64,000 nt of DNA from Congeria kusceri (lineage: Eukaryota; Mollusca; Bivalvia; Myida; Dreissenidae): positions 9,798,761 to 9,862,760 of the forward strand of contig CM051034.1 of the NCBI GenBank assembly GCA_027627225.1. The letters are read 5' to 3'. Positions 12,038 through 21,186 of the stretch are shown here, in pieces; position 1 is the stretch's first letter, and each line of letters starts with the position of its first letter. Both the position numbers and the translations under genes were made by a program. The notes below the pieces were generated by a model. It ran no database searches and was not told the DNA's origin. It saw only the letters and a list, made by a program, of their open reading frames with translations.

Positions 12038-12946
12038 TTATTCTCTCCTTGCCTCTTCCATTTTGATGTACTTGTTTAACACATCCCTGATCGCAGTGAT
12101 GTTCACGATATCGCCGTTCAAGCTCGCGTTCGTCGGGTCGCTCAATAGATCTGTCAACGCGGTGAACACGTCGGCCTGCACTTTGTAGAAATCGAATTCC
12201 GGGTGTTTTGATAATACTTCGTTAATGAGTAGAAAATGGATTCGCTGTATGGATGTTTGCGACAAGAAGCGCAAATCATTGTACTTAAAGTTTGTGACGA
12301 TTCGATCGTGTTCGTTTCTTTCCGATCGTTCATCTCTAAAGCGGTCGTATTCTTTGTTCTTCCTTTTCCGTCTAAGTTAATCCTCATAGGATCCTTCCAT
12401 AAACCGCGTGTTTGCGCATCGTCTCTTGTAAACGGCTTCCCTATTGCGCGTTTCTTCACGCCGACTGGTGTACTCTCCCCCATAACGCTGTCTTCTGTAC
12501 TCTCTGCCCTCGTAATACCCGTTCTCACGGCGCCTGGTGGATTTTCTTCGCAGATTTACCTCGTCTTCACGGCGTCTGGTGGATTTTCTTCGCAGGTTAC
12601 CCTCGTCTTCACGCCGTCTGGTGTATACTTCGCCATAATACGATGCTGTTCGTGGTCTGCTGTATTTTCTGTCCTTGTAACGCAGGTCTACACGACGTCT
12701 GGTGTAGTTTTCTCTATAACCTTGGTATATACGCCTTCTTGTGTATTCTCTTCGCCTATACGCCGAGCTAGCACCTTCTGTTTGACAGTTACGCGAATTC
12801 GTTGGTCTTCTGCGCTCCCCAATACTACTCGAAGCGACGGGTTTCTTCGTATCGTTCACCAAGTAGCTGCACATTCGGGCAAAAGATCTTCTTGCTCCGT
12901 ACTTACTAGTATTTCTGACCGAAGATCTGTTCAATGGTGATCTCAT
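12038..12946 (-). CDS. Intronless Arg-rich repeat protein gene with one in-frame TAA
   Basis: One minus-strand frame runs from ATG at 12946 to TAA at 12038 and is broken only by a TAA at 12377-12379 (codon 190). The start is set by an in-frame TAA two codons upstream (TAA GGA GCA ATG). Residues 1-70 are basic and Ser-rich. Residues 70-185 hold repeats built on YTRRR, RREDE and NLRRKS with many Tyr. After the stop the same frame continues with RRKRKNKEYDRFRDERSERN and a helical, less basic C-terminal region containing RIHFLLINEVLSKHPEFDF. Composition is continuous across the stop, so the two halves look like one 301-residue protein. The stop could be a real nonsense allele or pseudogene, readthrough, or a sequence error. 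A TATA box and AATAAA at sensible distances favour a transcribed gene. An Arg/Tyr-rich repeat would suit nucleic-acid binding, but that is inference and I do not recognise a family. The plus-strand open frame over it is a shadow. Confidence 0.55.
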
Positions 12947-13136
12947 TGCTCCTTAGTTTTGTCGGTCCTAAGTAATTGAAGCTACTAGTATTTTTCTGTC
13001 GGATGAGTTTTTACTAGTAACTGTAATTCCCTATTTCAGAAGGTCTTCTTGCTTAGTAGTTCTTTCCGTTTTCATATGTGTATTCCGTAGCGAATGTTCA
13101 TTATTATGTAATGCGGTTGATCTTAAATGCATTCGG

Positions 13137-13145
13137 TATTTATAG
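13137..13145 (-). promoter_or_regulatory. TATA box (CTATAAATA) for the Arg-rich gene
   Basis: Reads CTATAAATA on the minus strand, about 190 bases upstream of the ATG at 12946. Initiation about 30 bases downstream would give a 5' UTR of roughly 160 bases. Confidence 0.45.
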
Positions 13146-13261
13146 TATACATTTTAATATTGTTAACAGCAATTTTGTTAATGGTTTGGCCATATTGGTT
13201 ATGTGCATGTGTGTATGAAGATATGTACTAAACTGCGATCTTTCCTGCGAATATTTTAACC

Positions 13262-13475
13262 TCGGTCTGAGCAGGAAGCGAACCCACGATCTCCCGATCA
13301 CAAATCGGACAACCTATCCACTACACCACAGAGCCAGCTACGTTTCGCAGCGGGCTTAGGTCAGATATTAACCTTATTATATGTCAGCATAAATACCAGA
13401 ATTTCAGAATTAAAAAAACTAAATTGCCCCCTTGAGGCCCTTTTTGATGATATAGTCCCTTTACGATTTAATATA
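13262..13475 (-). repeat. tRNA-like repeat with conserved flank (GCCCCCTTGAGGCCC)
   Basis: 13262-13336 reads on the minus strand as a tRNA-like sequence (GGTGTAGTGGATAGG D arm, anticodon-like loop, GTGGGTTCGCTTCC T region), but the acceptor ends do not pair. It is followed on the plus strand by a flank with ATTATATGTCAG and TTGCCCCCTTGAGGCCCTTTT that recurs next to the tRNA-like copy at 17147-17232, so both belong to one dispersed family. Confidence 0.6.
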
Positions 13476-13782
13476 AGCATTTATGTACATTACCAGTAAG
13501 AGTGTTGTAATAAAATTATCGCGATACACGATAAAACAAATAACATGTTAGTAGATAGTCAGTGACTATTAATCATTGAGAACTACTACAAAGATGTGTT
13601 GTAATTACCACATGGTCATTTTTAAAAAAAGCCTAAAGATTTCCCCAAACCGTTGCTTGTTTTAAGTGTTCGTGTCATTTTGACCACATTTTATGAAAAT
13701 GTATTGGTTATATACAGCATAAGTGTGATAAACACCATAAATATAAACGCGTTTAAATGCACCATTATAGCAATAAAAAATT

Positions 13783-13930
13783 CATTCTACGGAGATGAGC
13801 GAGTGGTTCCGATTGACGAGTACCGGTACCTGTTCGGTTGGTTCCCGGGCCCTGTACGCCAGGACTGCTTCCGAAAAGTGGCTCAGCGAGTCACTGGCAC
13901 TCACTGGTTTGATGTCGATCAGTTTTACAG
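13783..13930 (+). CDS. Orphan putative exon (GDERVVPIDEYRYLFGWFPG...)
   Basis: A GC-richer island in AT-rich DNA ends in a good donor, TTTTACAG|GTAGGA. The favoured frame reads GDERVVPIDEYRYLFGWFPG, then a stretch with CFRKVAQRVTGTHWFDVDQF, rich in Trp/Phe/Tyr and with many G-first codons, as in real coding DNA. The acceptor is uncertain (ATTATAG at about 13766-13772 is weak). A second frame could instead start at ATG 13795 (MSEWFRLTST...), and the minus strand is also open. No partner exon was found, so it may be a gene fragment. The family is not recognised. Confidence 0.35.
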
Positions 13931-14095
13931 GTAGGACGGAGTAATTCCAGGAGTAGCCTCTTTTTTCATCACCTCTGTTTAAGCCAAGATAATTTCGCTG
14001 GTCTCGTCGTGCTAGCGGAGAGAAAATTAATCATAATAAATCAAATATATTAATACATCATTACATTAATCCCATGTTTATATTAATAATATAAC

Positions 14096-14448
14096 ACGAT
14101 ATGATATGATATGATATGATATGATATGATATGATATGATATGATATGATGCGATGCGATGCGATGCGATGCGATGCGATGCGACGCGACGCGACGCGAC
14201 GCGACGCGACACGACACGACACGACACGACACGACACGACACGACACGACGATACGATACGATACGATACGATAGAATATAATATAATATAATATAATAT
14301 AATATAATATAATATAATATAATATAATATAATATAATATAATATAATATAATATAATATAATATAATATAATATAATATAATATAATATAATATAATAT
14401 AATATAATATAATATAATATAATATAATATAATATAATATAATATAAT
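14096..14448. repeat. Pentanucleotide repeat ladder (ATGAT, GCGAT, GCGAC, ACGAC, ACGAT, ATAAT blocks)
   Basis: Pure blocks follow each other: ATGAT x10 (to 14150), GCGAT x6, GCGAC x6, ACGAC x8 (to 14250), GATAC (=ACGAT) x4, then AATAT x34 to about 14448. Every change between neighbouring blocks is a transition. Tyr/Ile-rich open frames on the minus strand are by-products. Confidence 0.97.
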
Positions 14449-14786
14449 AATATACAATATAATAAAATAATATACAATAATATACATTAATAGGATTCAA
14501 ATCAGTGGATCTTCAGTGCGATAATTTTTTTGACCACATCTCACGAAAGACGCATCTGTGCAAATTGGCCAAATTGGCCAAGACTGATGCAGTCGTTTCT
14601 GTCAAATATCGAATTCATCATATATAATGTTACTTTGCTCCTACTTTGCTCCTTGTAATACGCAGTTGCCATTTTGATCTTGTTCAAGACAGTAAAAACT
14701 CTCCCAAGAAAATGTAACTTGGTAAGATAAAACAAGAAAAAGGATTTGTCGACCTTTACACTTCACATACAGTTTCAAATTTACTG

Positions 14787-15075
14787 CTTCTACTACTACT
14801 GCTGCTGCTACTGTTTATAGTACTACTATTAATATCAATTAATTAACAAAATCTGATACAGTGATAAAATAAGGGTTTCTCGCCGATTATTGTTATCGTG
14901 CATTGGCCTACTGATACGCCACGCCACTACCACACTACTACTACTACTGCTACTACAACAAATAACACTCCCACACTACCACTACTACTACTATTTCTAC
15001 TACTACTACAACCACTACCACTACTATTATTACTTCTATTACAACAACCACTGCCACACTACCACCACCACTGAT
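14787..15075. repeat. Trinucleotide microsatellite (CTA/CTG/CAC) with a flanking segment duplicated at 27400-27545
   Basis: CTACTACTGCTG and CACTACTAC runs surround a unique-looking stretch (about 14800-14922) that includes GATTATTGTTATCGTGCATT. The same stretch occurs in inverted orientation at 27415-27530, also beside a trinucleotide array. Confidence 0.85.
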
Positions 15076-15079
15076 TAGC

Positions 15080-15576
15080 AGCTACTGTTAAAGCAACATA
15101 CATTGAATTCGAACTTAATTACACGATTAGTTATTATATCTGTAATAAAACGAAGCTTAAGTGTGTACGTATTGGGACGGAAAGTTAATTGTGTTTAATT
15201 AAACGCGTAGTCACGGTGTTATTACGTGGCCTTTGAGAGAACGTCCGGTCATCTGGTCAGAGATGACCATCAGTGCAATTGGACTTTAGCAGTACTGGAC
15301 GTTGGATCGAGATGACCGTCAGTACAACTGCACTGTACTGGACACCGGGCAAAATTGGTCAAGGATATTTCAAACTCATACGAGTCGGGCTATGGGTACA
15401 TAGCCGACAATGATACACCGCAGCTGCACTCAGTGTTTAAGGAGAAACGCGGGTATAAAGTTGAAATATTATGGTCTCACAACCGTAACCTCAAGTATTG
15501 AACGCGAATCGTCTGGGTCGATTTGTAAATATATAAAAAATTGTTAACTCCAGCTGCATCAGCAGAAGAGAACTCT
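15080..15576. other. Spacer upstream of the 45-bp array, with a short direct duplication
   Basis: Two related segments of about 60 bases (ATGACCATCAGTGCAA... and ATGACCGTCAGTACAA...) lie at 15265-15345. GGGTATAAAG at about 15452 resembles a TATA box about 125 bases before the array. The following frame has no ATG, so I do not call a gene. Confidence 0.4.
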
Positions 15577-16521
15577 AATCAACAGAACAAGGTCGTTTAT
15601 TTACGGCTAGTGACCAATTGTAATCAACAGAACAAGGTCGTTTATTTACGGCTAGTGACCAATTGTAATCAACAGAACAAGGTCGTTTATTTACGGCTAG
15701 TGACCAATTGTAATCAACAGAACAAGGTCGTTTATTTACGGCTAGTGACCAATTGTAATCAACAGAACAAGGTCGTTTATTTACGGCTAGTGACCAATTG
15801 TAATCAACAGAACAAGGTCGTTTATTTACGGCTAGTGACCAATTGTAATCAACAGAACAAGGTCGTTTATTTACGGCTAGTGACCAATTGTAATCAACAG
15901 AACAAGGTCGTTTATTTACGGCTAGTGACCAATTGTAATCAACAGAACAAGGTCGTTTATTTACGGCTAGTGACCAATTGTAATCAACAGAACAAGGTCG
16001 TTTATTTACGGCTAGTGACCAATTGTAATCAACAGGACAAGGTCGTTTATTTACGGCTAGTGACCAATTGTAATCAACAGAACAAGGTCGTTTATTTACG
16101 GCTAGTGACCAATTGTAATCAACAGAACAAGGTCGTTTATTTACGGCTAGTGACCAATTGTAATCAACAGAACAAGGTCGTTTATTTACGGCTAGTGACC
16201 AATTGTAATCAACAGAACAAGGTCGTTTATTTACGGCTAGTGACCAATTGTAATCAACAGAACAAGGTCGTTTATTTACGGCTAGTGACCAATTGTAATC
16301 AACAGAACAAGGTCGTTTATTTACGGCTAGTGACCAATTGTAATCAACAGAACAAGGTCGTTTATTTACGGCTAGTGACCAATTGTAATCAACAGGACAA
16401 GGTCGTTTATTTACGGCTAGTGACCAATTGTAATCAACAGAACAAGGTCGTTTATTTACGGCTAGTGACCAATTGTAATCAACAGAACAAGGTCGTTTAT
16501 TTACGGCTAGTGACCAATTGC
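15577..16521. repeat. 21-copy, nearly perfect 45-bp tandem repeat
   Basis: Exactly 21 units of 45 bp. The only variation I see is an A-to-G in units 11 and 19 (CAACAGAACAAGG becoming CAACAGGACAAGG). Because 45 is divisible by 3 and the unit lacks stops, the array is open on both strands (NQQNKVVYLRLVTNC on plus, NWSLAVNKRPCSVDY on minus), but neither frame has an ATG start or a supported gene context. Best read as a young, recently homogenised minisatellite. Confidence 0.95.
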
Positions 16522-16524
16522 CAA

Positions 16525-17146
16525 TACAACACAGCACAACACAAAAACACGTAAACAACACAAAACACAAATATTAATAAAACGTAGGTCACCTCGCAAT
16601 TAGTCAATATGACGTTGCCTCCGACCCAATTAACGTAGGACGCGCACAAGAGATCTTCTTTAAGACACAAAGCATTTGTTCTACGCATGAAACGCTCACG
16701 ATGATGTCCATGAAGATCTCATCTCAACAAAATGCCCTTTCCGTAAACTTAGTAATTACTACTCCAATAAAACATCTATGAACATTCAATTTCATGTATA
16801 AATAATGGTAGCATTTCGCAAGTTTTATCGCAATACATACTCAACTATAATTCCGGTCCAGTTTGCCGCTACGCAATGTATGGGTGTAGGGAAATATATG
16901 GGGTCAAAGGAGAAGTAGTAAATATCTTTTGAACGCATTTTTCAAAAAAAAGGAACACGTACACGCAGCTCAATTTAAAGGGCATATGTCGTCGAAAAAT
17001 TGGATTCCTATTACAATATAAATGATATTATATGATAGAAATGCGCTTTATAAAGACATGTGCATGAAATAAATAAAACATACTATAATACACAATAAGA
17101 TATTTGACAAAAACAAATAAGCAAAAACGACTGGAAAATTAAAACC
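16525..17146. other. AT-rich stretch without recognised features
   Basis: No exon, RNA gene or clear repeat seen; it lies inside the intron of the minus-strand gene. Confidence 0.4.
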
Positions 17147-17475
17147 CCAAGCAGGGATCGAACTCACGACTTAGGAGTCCTAACATGAAATGACAGTAGA
17201 CAGCGCTTTAACTAACTGCGCTATCATGCTTGGTAAGAAGTAGAGTGTAAACTATGGTTACATAAAATACTCAAAATTATGACGTCAAAATGTTAACATG
17301 AAAAGGGCCAAACAAACAAGACACATATTATGAATTAATTTTTATCTCAGAATGCTTGCACTCTTTTTTCATTATATAGACCCAGTTTTAACCATTATTA
17401 TATGTCAGTATTAATATCTGAATTTCTGAATTTTTAAAAAAATTGCCCCTTTGAGGCCCTTTTCAATGACATTTT
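17147..17475 (-). repeat. tRNA-like repeat with conserved flank, second copy
   Basis: 17147-17232 reads on minus as AGCATGATAGCGCAGTTAGT, then a GGACTCCTAAGTCG core and a B box GAGTTCGATCCC. About 20 extra bases (TCTACTGTCATTTCATG) sit in the anticodon arm, like a tRNA intron, but the T stem does not pair. The adjacent flank (ATTATATGTCAGTATTAAT ... TTGCCCCTTTGAGGCCC) matches that at 13360-13440. Confidence 0.6.
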
Positions 17476-17850
17476 TAAGGAAAAATCAAGCTCCTGCATA
17501 GATATTTATATATGTATAATCAGTACATTTAAAGTTTAAACACCAATAAAACAAAAGTCTCAAAATAATATTTTTGTTTCAACTATAACACAGGTCTAGA
17601 AGATTGCTAATCATTAACATAAATGATCGATGAAAATGCTGTTAAACATTCAAACAAATATTTGTTCCCATCTGATTATGCATCTACGGTCATTTGAGGT
17701 TTGTAAAAAAATCTTAAATGTATAATATGGTCACAAACAAGTTTACTTTTGTCTCTATAGCGTTGTCAAAACGTTCATGGTGTACAAGATATTATACTGT
17801 AAAACGGTTTGCGTTTTTAATGTACTGGGCGTATATTTACTTTGTTTTAC

Positions 17851-18351
17851 GTTTGAATGAACAACTCCTGCCGGATGACGAACCAACTTCCCCCACTGTG
17901 AATAGGCTTGGGGCGCAATGGGCTGGGGCTTTAAACTCTGACCCTGAAGCTTGAACGAGACCCCTGGGCTGTTATCCGATCTCGCAGAGCGCCAAGTTTT
18001 CACGACTCTGCTATCGCTAAACAGCATAAGAGAGCCGGCCCTTGTTACAAATGTCTTCGGCAGCGGGGCTGCGATTGTCCGTGGTGTGTGAACCTTGTTC
18101 GGAGTGCCTGGAGGGTCTTTTTCCGGTATGTGATCTGACACTGTGTACATGTTTCGGGTGGAGGTGACGGCGATTTGCTGACTGAGGAGCGCCGAGTAAT
18201 CTGATTGGTCCAGATGAAGTTCCAGCTTTTCGAAAGCGTTCGATTTTCGGATCTTTCCAGATCCGATCATGAGTCTAGAACCACGTGATGCAGCGGTCTC
18301 CGGTCGCTCTTCCGTGTCATCTAGGGTTTTGAACGTCATTTTATCATCCAT
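17851..18351 (-). CDS. First coding exon of the unrecognised minus-strand gene
   Basis: The ATG lies in an ideal Kozak context (CCACCATGG) at 18351 and opens 167 codons: MDDKMTFKTLDDTEERPETA, a basic patch with GSGKIRKSNAFEK, a QSDYSALLSQQ helix, then Ser/Pro/Lys-rich sequence with TPRTIAAPLPKTFV and PQAYSQWGKLVRHPAG. Codon use is GC-rich at third positions compared with the flanks, supporting coding. Two donors are possible: AAC|GTAAAA (exon end 17851, phase 0) or AAA|GTAAAT (17841, phase 1). Only the first is in phase with the last exon at 5899-6285. No signal peptide, membrane segment or enzyme motif is visible; probably an intracellular structural or regulatory protein. The family is not recognised. 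Confidence 0.65.
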
Positions 18352-19144
18352 GGTGGATAGCTATATATTTTCTAAGGGGTTTAACACACACGTTTTAGTG
18401 ATATTTTATTCAATTGAATAACCACCTAAATGTTAATTCCATCGAACAATAACAAACATAGGTGGCTTCATAAGATATGCATATATTAAAGTACAATTAT
18501 GAGTCAACAAAATACATTAAAATTCCCTATCTGTTACTATATATAATTTCCTTGATTTAGCACTTTTACATCCAGCATAATCATCGCGATTATTGAATAT
18601 TTCTGAAATTGTGTTGAAACACCAACAACAAAATACGCGTCCATTAAACTTCCAACTTATAAACACTGTCACTAATAACAATATTCTTTAAGTTTTTACC
18701 ACATTTTGGTAATTTAGTATGCATTCCAAACATAGTGTTTGTGACATGATGTAGTGAAAATATCCATACACCAATTTCATATACATGTATTATCATATAT
18801 TATGTGAGTGCTTAACTGTATCCCATCATTTATTTATATCTGTGTTTTGACAACAAGAAAGATTTTCTAAAACTATAATACTAAATCTTTAATAAAATCT
18901 TTGGTATTTAGTTCTTTACATGTAGTTTACCAAACTGTAATTGTTGTGTCGATAATTTTCGCAATTCGTTCTTTCACTTTCAACAATTTCTGTCAGAATA
19001 ATTACTGATAATTATCGAAATGTGTCACTTGACAAAATTAGCGACACAAACTTAATACACTCTTGGCGTTTATAAAACAGATATGTGGAATTTAAATACA
19101 GAAGTATATTCGCAATATATGTACATGTACACGATTAATTGTCG
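18352..19144. other. 5' flank of the minus-strand gene, AT-rich
   Basis: Probably contains the promoter and 5' UTR of the gene starting at 18351. I could not single out a TATA box with confidence. Confidence 0.3.
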
Positions 19145-19410
19145 TAGCGGATCGGTGGTCTAGTGGTAACGCACTGGCTTCACAACCCACTGGCTGTGAG
19201 GCGCAGGTTCGAGCCCCCGGTACACACTAACCTTCTGTAACTCGTCTTTCGCATTCACGAGACGTTAAACCGAGGATAGTGTACTAGGTGCTTCACACCG
19301 GGCACTAAAAGACCCAGGGGCATCTCTTGTATCTTGCACTATCTCCCTTAACCTAACAAGTCTTCTGGTAGATGGCCATATGGTAGAGAATCACACACGC
19401 ACACGCGCGC
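19145..19410 (+). mobile_element. tRNA-derived SINE
   Basis: A tRNA-like head (GGTGGTCTAGTGGTAACGC A-box region, GGTTCGAGCCC B box) is followed by a body with GAGACGTTAAACCGAGGA and GGCACTAAAAGACCCAGGGG. It ends in a CA-rich microsatellite (ACACACGCACACGCGC). The conserved body after the tRNA head resembles the central domains of animal SINE superfamilies; the exact family is not assigned. Confidence 0.7.
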
Positions 19411-19633
19411 ACACAATGCTCGACGACTAACATTCCAATAACAAAGTAGCACTAAAGACACGGGTTAAACAGAAAGATTTTAGAAAGTTTCGCATGACAA
19501 ACCGTAGCTGAAAAACGAGAATGAAGCGTCTTATTAAACACCTCATTTAGATTTTGTATATACAAAAAAGTCATTGGTTTCCACGAGTATTGTTGGAATA
19601 ATAAAACAATGCATTATAATCCGTTAAAATTGT

Positions 19634-19978
19634 ATGCCCCCACAAAGTGGGAGGCATTAAGCATTGCATTTGGCCGTCGTCCTTCCGTCCGTACGTTCGT
19701 ACGTCTCGAAATTGTGTGGACTCCACTCCTCTTTAACTGCTTGGCGGATTTCGCTCAAACTTTCTCAGATGAAGAAGCTTAATGTGTAGGTGATCGTGAA
19801 GGAAGGAATTTAGGCTGCGACCAATTATGGCAGAATTATCGCCCTTTGTCATTCATTCCTCTATAGAATATATATGAAAATAAATTAGTGGAGGCAAAAA
19901 TTAGTGTTTGCGATACGCCCTTTATTTGTGCCCAAATATGTGCCGTGGGGTCTTCCGTGTCTGTGACACATCTTGTTT
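19634..19978 (+). repeat. Dispersed repeat, same family as 154-838 (single internal unit)
   Basis: Same head (GCCCCCACAAAGTGGGAGGC), GTCC/GTAC run, one internal unit, and tail CCGTGTCTGTGACACATCTTG. Confidence 0.65.
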
Positions 19979-20379
19979 ATTCTTTTTAAATATGACACTG
20001 TTCTTGTAATGTTGTCCTGCATGTGGTTTCAATATGCGTGGAAGGTTTAATTTTATTGCCTTATTGCATGTACATGTAACATCGAACGATTTGTACAAAG
20101 TGGGAAATATCTAGCATCAAAAACGAACAGCGTTAAGGAGCATGTGGGAACCGGTTGTGGACATGTTCCAATTATTTGGTAAATCCAGGAATCTGACATT
20201 TGATGAAATGATAAGCGTTGCATTGTTTAGACTTTGGGAAGAGATTTTGTTCATACATTTTTTTTTGTATTACCTGGAGTTACAACACGTATCTAGAATG
20301 TACGTGGATACAATATGGATACATTTGAATATGGGTCCATGATCGCTGTGTCGTACGTTGAACTAATGCACCTATCAAT

Positions 20380-20616
20380 ATTTTCCCCGGGGGGGTGCGG
20401 CGGGCAAACATTTTTGTCTTAATCCCCTCAATGGGGATGCTTAATTGGTGTATCAAATGTCACGTGGGCAAATATTACCGGGATCAATAATCCGAACAAA
20501 GGCTACTAGTATTTCCCGGGACCCGGAATCATTCGGCGTGTCAATTTCCCGCCTGTCGGAAATTGCATTCAATAAAATGTCCCGTATATGCCCGCCGCTC
20601 CCCACCTGGTGGAAAT
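20380..20616. mobile_element. GC-rich MITE with inverted ends (CGGCGGGCA)
   Basis: The left end ATTTTCCCCGGGGGGGTGCG, continuing to CGGCGGGCA, is matched in reverse complement by TGCCCGCCGCTCCCCACC, then TGGTGGAAAT, at the right end. The 237-bp segment has no coding content. It lies just beyond the ferritin 3' end. Confidence 0.55.
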
Positions 20617-20802
20617 ATCGATACAATCTGCGTAATTTGTTTATACGTTTACCAAAGACCTCTGGAATTGGTTCGTAAATATAAAGATATAATCCTGAGT
20701 GATATAAGGCAAAAGTGATGCTTGTTGTTTTTTTTAATTTGTTTATTATATAAATGCATAAGTAACAAATAAATAACAATAATACAGTGTCTTATACCAA
20801 AT

Positions 20803-20808
20803 TTTATT
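20803..20808 (-). terminator. Polyadenylation signal for the secreted ferritin gene
   Basis: AATAAA on the minus strand, 244 bases beyond the stop codon at 21052. Confidence 0.45.
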
Positions 20809-21051
20809 TTGTACATTCACAAATGCGTTTCTTGTGTACGCATAACAACAGACATAGCCTGTGAAGTGACGGCAATCCATTATACATTTACCGGTATTAA
20901 TTGTAAATAATTTTCATCTTTTTCGTTTAATCTTTTAATTGCCTTAAACAAATTGATTCAATGTTAACAAATTGAGTTACTGATTTGCACGTTCGTTGTT
21001 ATTCAGAATCTTCTACACACTGCACCACGTTGATTACAGGGAAGCCCCTGT

Positions 21052-21186
21052 TTACAGCTCCTCTCGGTCGAACATGTACTCGCCCAGCCCTGTTCCCACG
21101 CGGTACAGCTTGGTGATCATGTCGTTGACCTTCTTGATGGACTCGACCTGCTCGTCGAGGAACTCGTGCTCCAGAATGTGGGACAA
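21052..21186 (-). CDS. Secreted ferritin exon 7 (helix D end, helix E, stop)
   Basis: Acceptor ATAATTTCAG, then 44 codons [20 protein letters not shown]... ending [12 protein letters not shown] and TAA. It holds Q141 of the ferroxidase centre. Same length and phase as the plus-strand ferritin exon at 2448-2582. Confidence 0.93.
   Translation of the reverse strand: MSHILEHEFLDEQVESIKKVNDMITKLYRVGTGLGEYMFDREEL

Noticed and set aside
12236..12940. 234-codon open frame on the plus strand over the Arg-rich gene
   Set aside because: It is the antisense shadow of the minus-strand frame. Arg-rich codons on one strand remove stops from the other, and its protein has no plausible composition.
13262..13336. 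Functional tRNA gene on the minus strand
   Set aside because: D arm and anticodon stem look reasonable, but the acceptor stem has at least three mismatches and the sequence belongs to a dispersed repeat.
14061..14500. Three overlapping Ile/Tyr-rich frames
   Set aside because: Pentanucleotide repeats read in three frames; no gene features.
15541..16570. 337- and 331-codon frames on both strands of the 45-bp array, the minus one with a signal-peptide-like start
   Set aside because: Neither frame starts with ATG (both would need TTG), both strands are equally open, and an in-frame stop precedes the minus frame. Treated as a non-coding minisatellite.
19149..19222. Functional tRNA gene
   Set aside because: A and B boxes are good but are followed by a SINE body; read as a SINE head.
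20142..20342. 66-codon plus-strand frame MWEPVVDMFQLFG...
   Set aside because: Protein-like in part, but no splice sites, no third-position bias and no partner exon.
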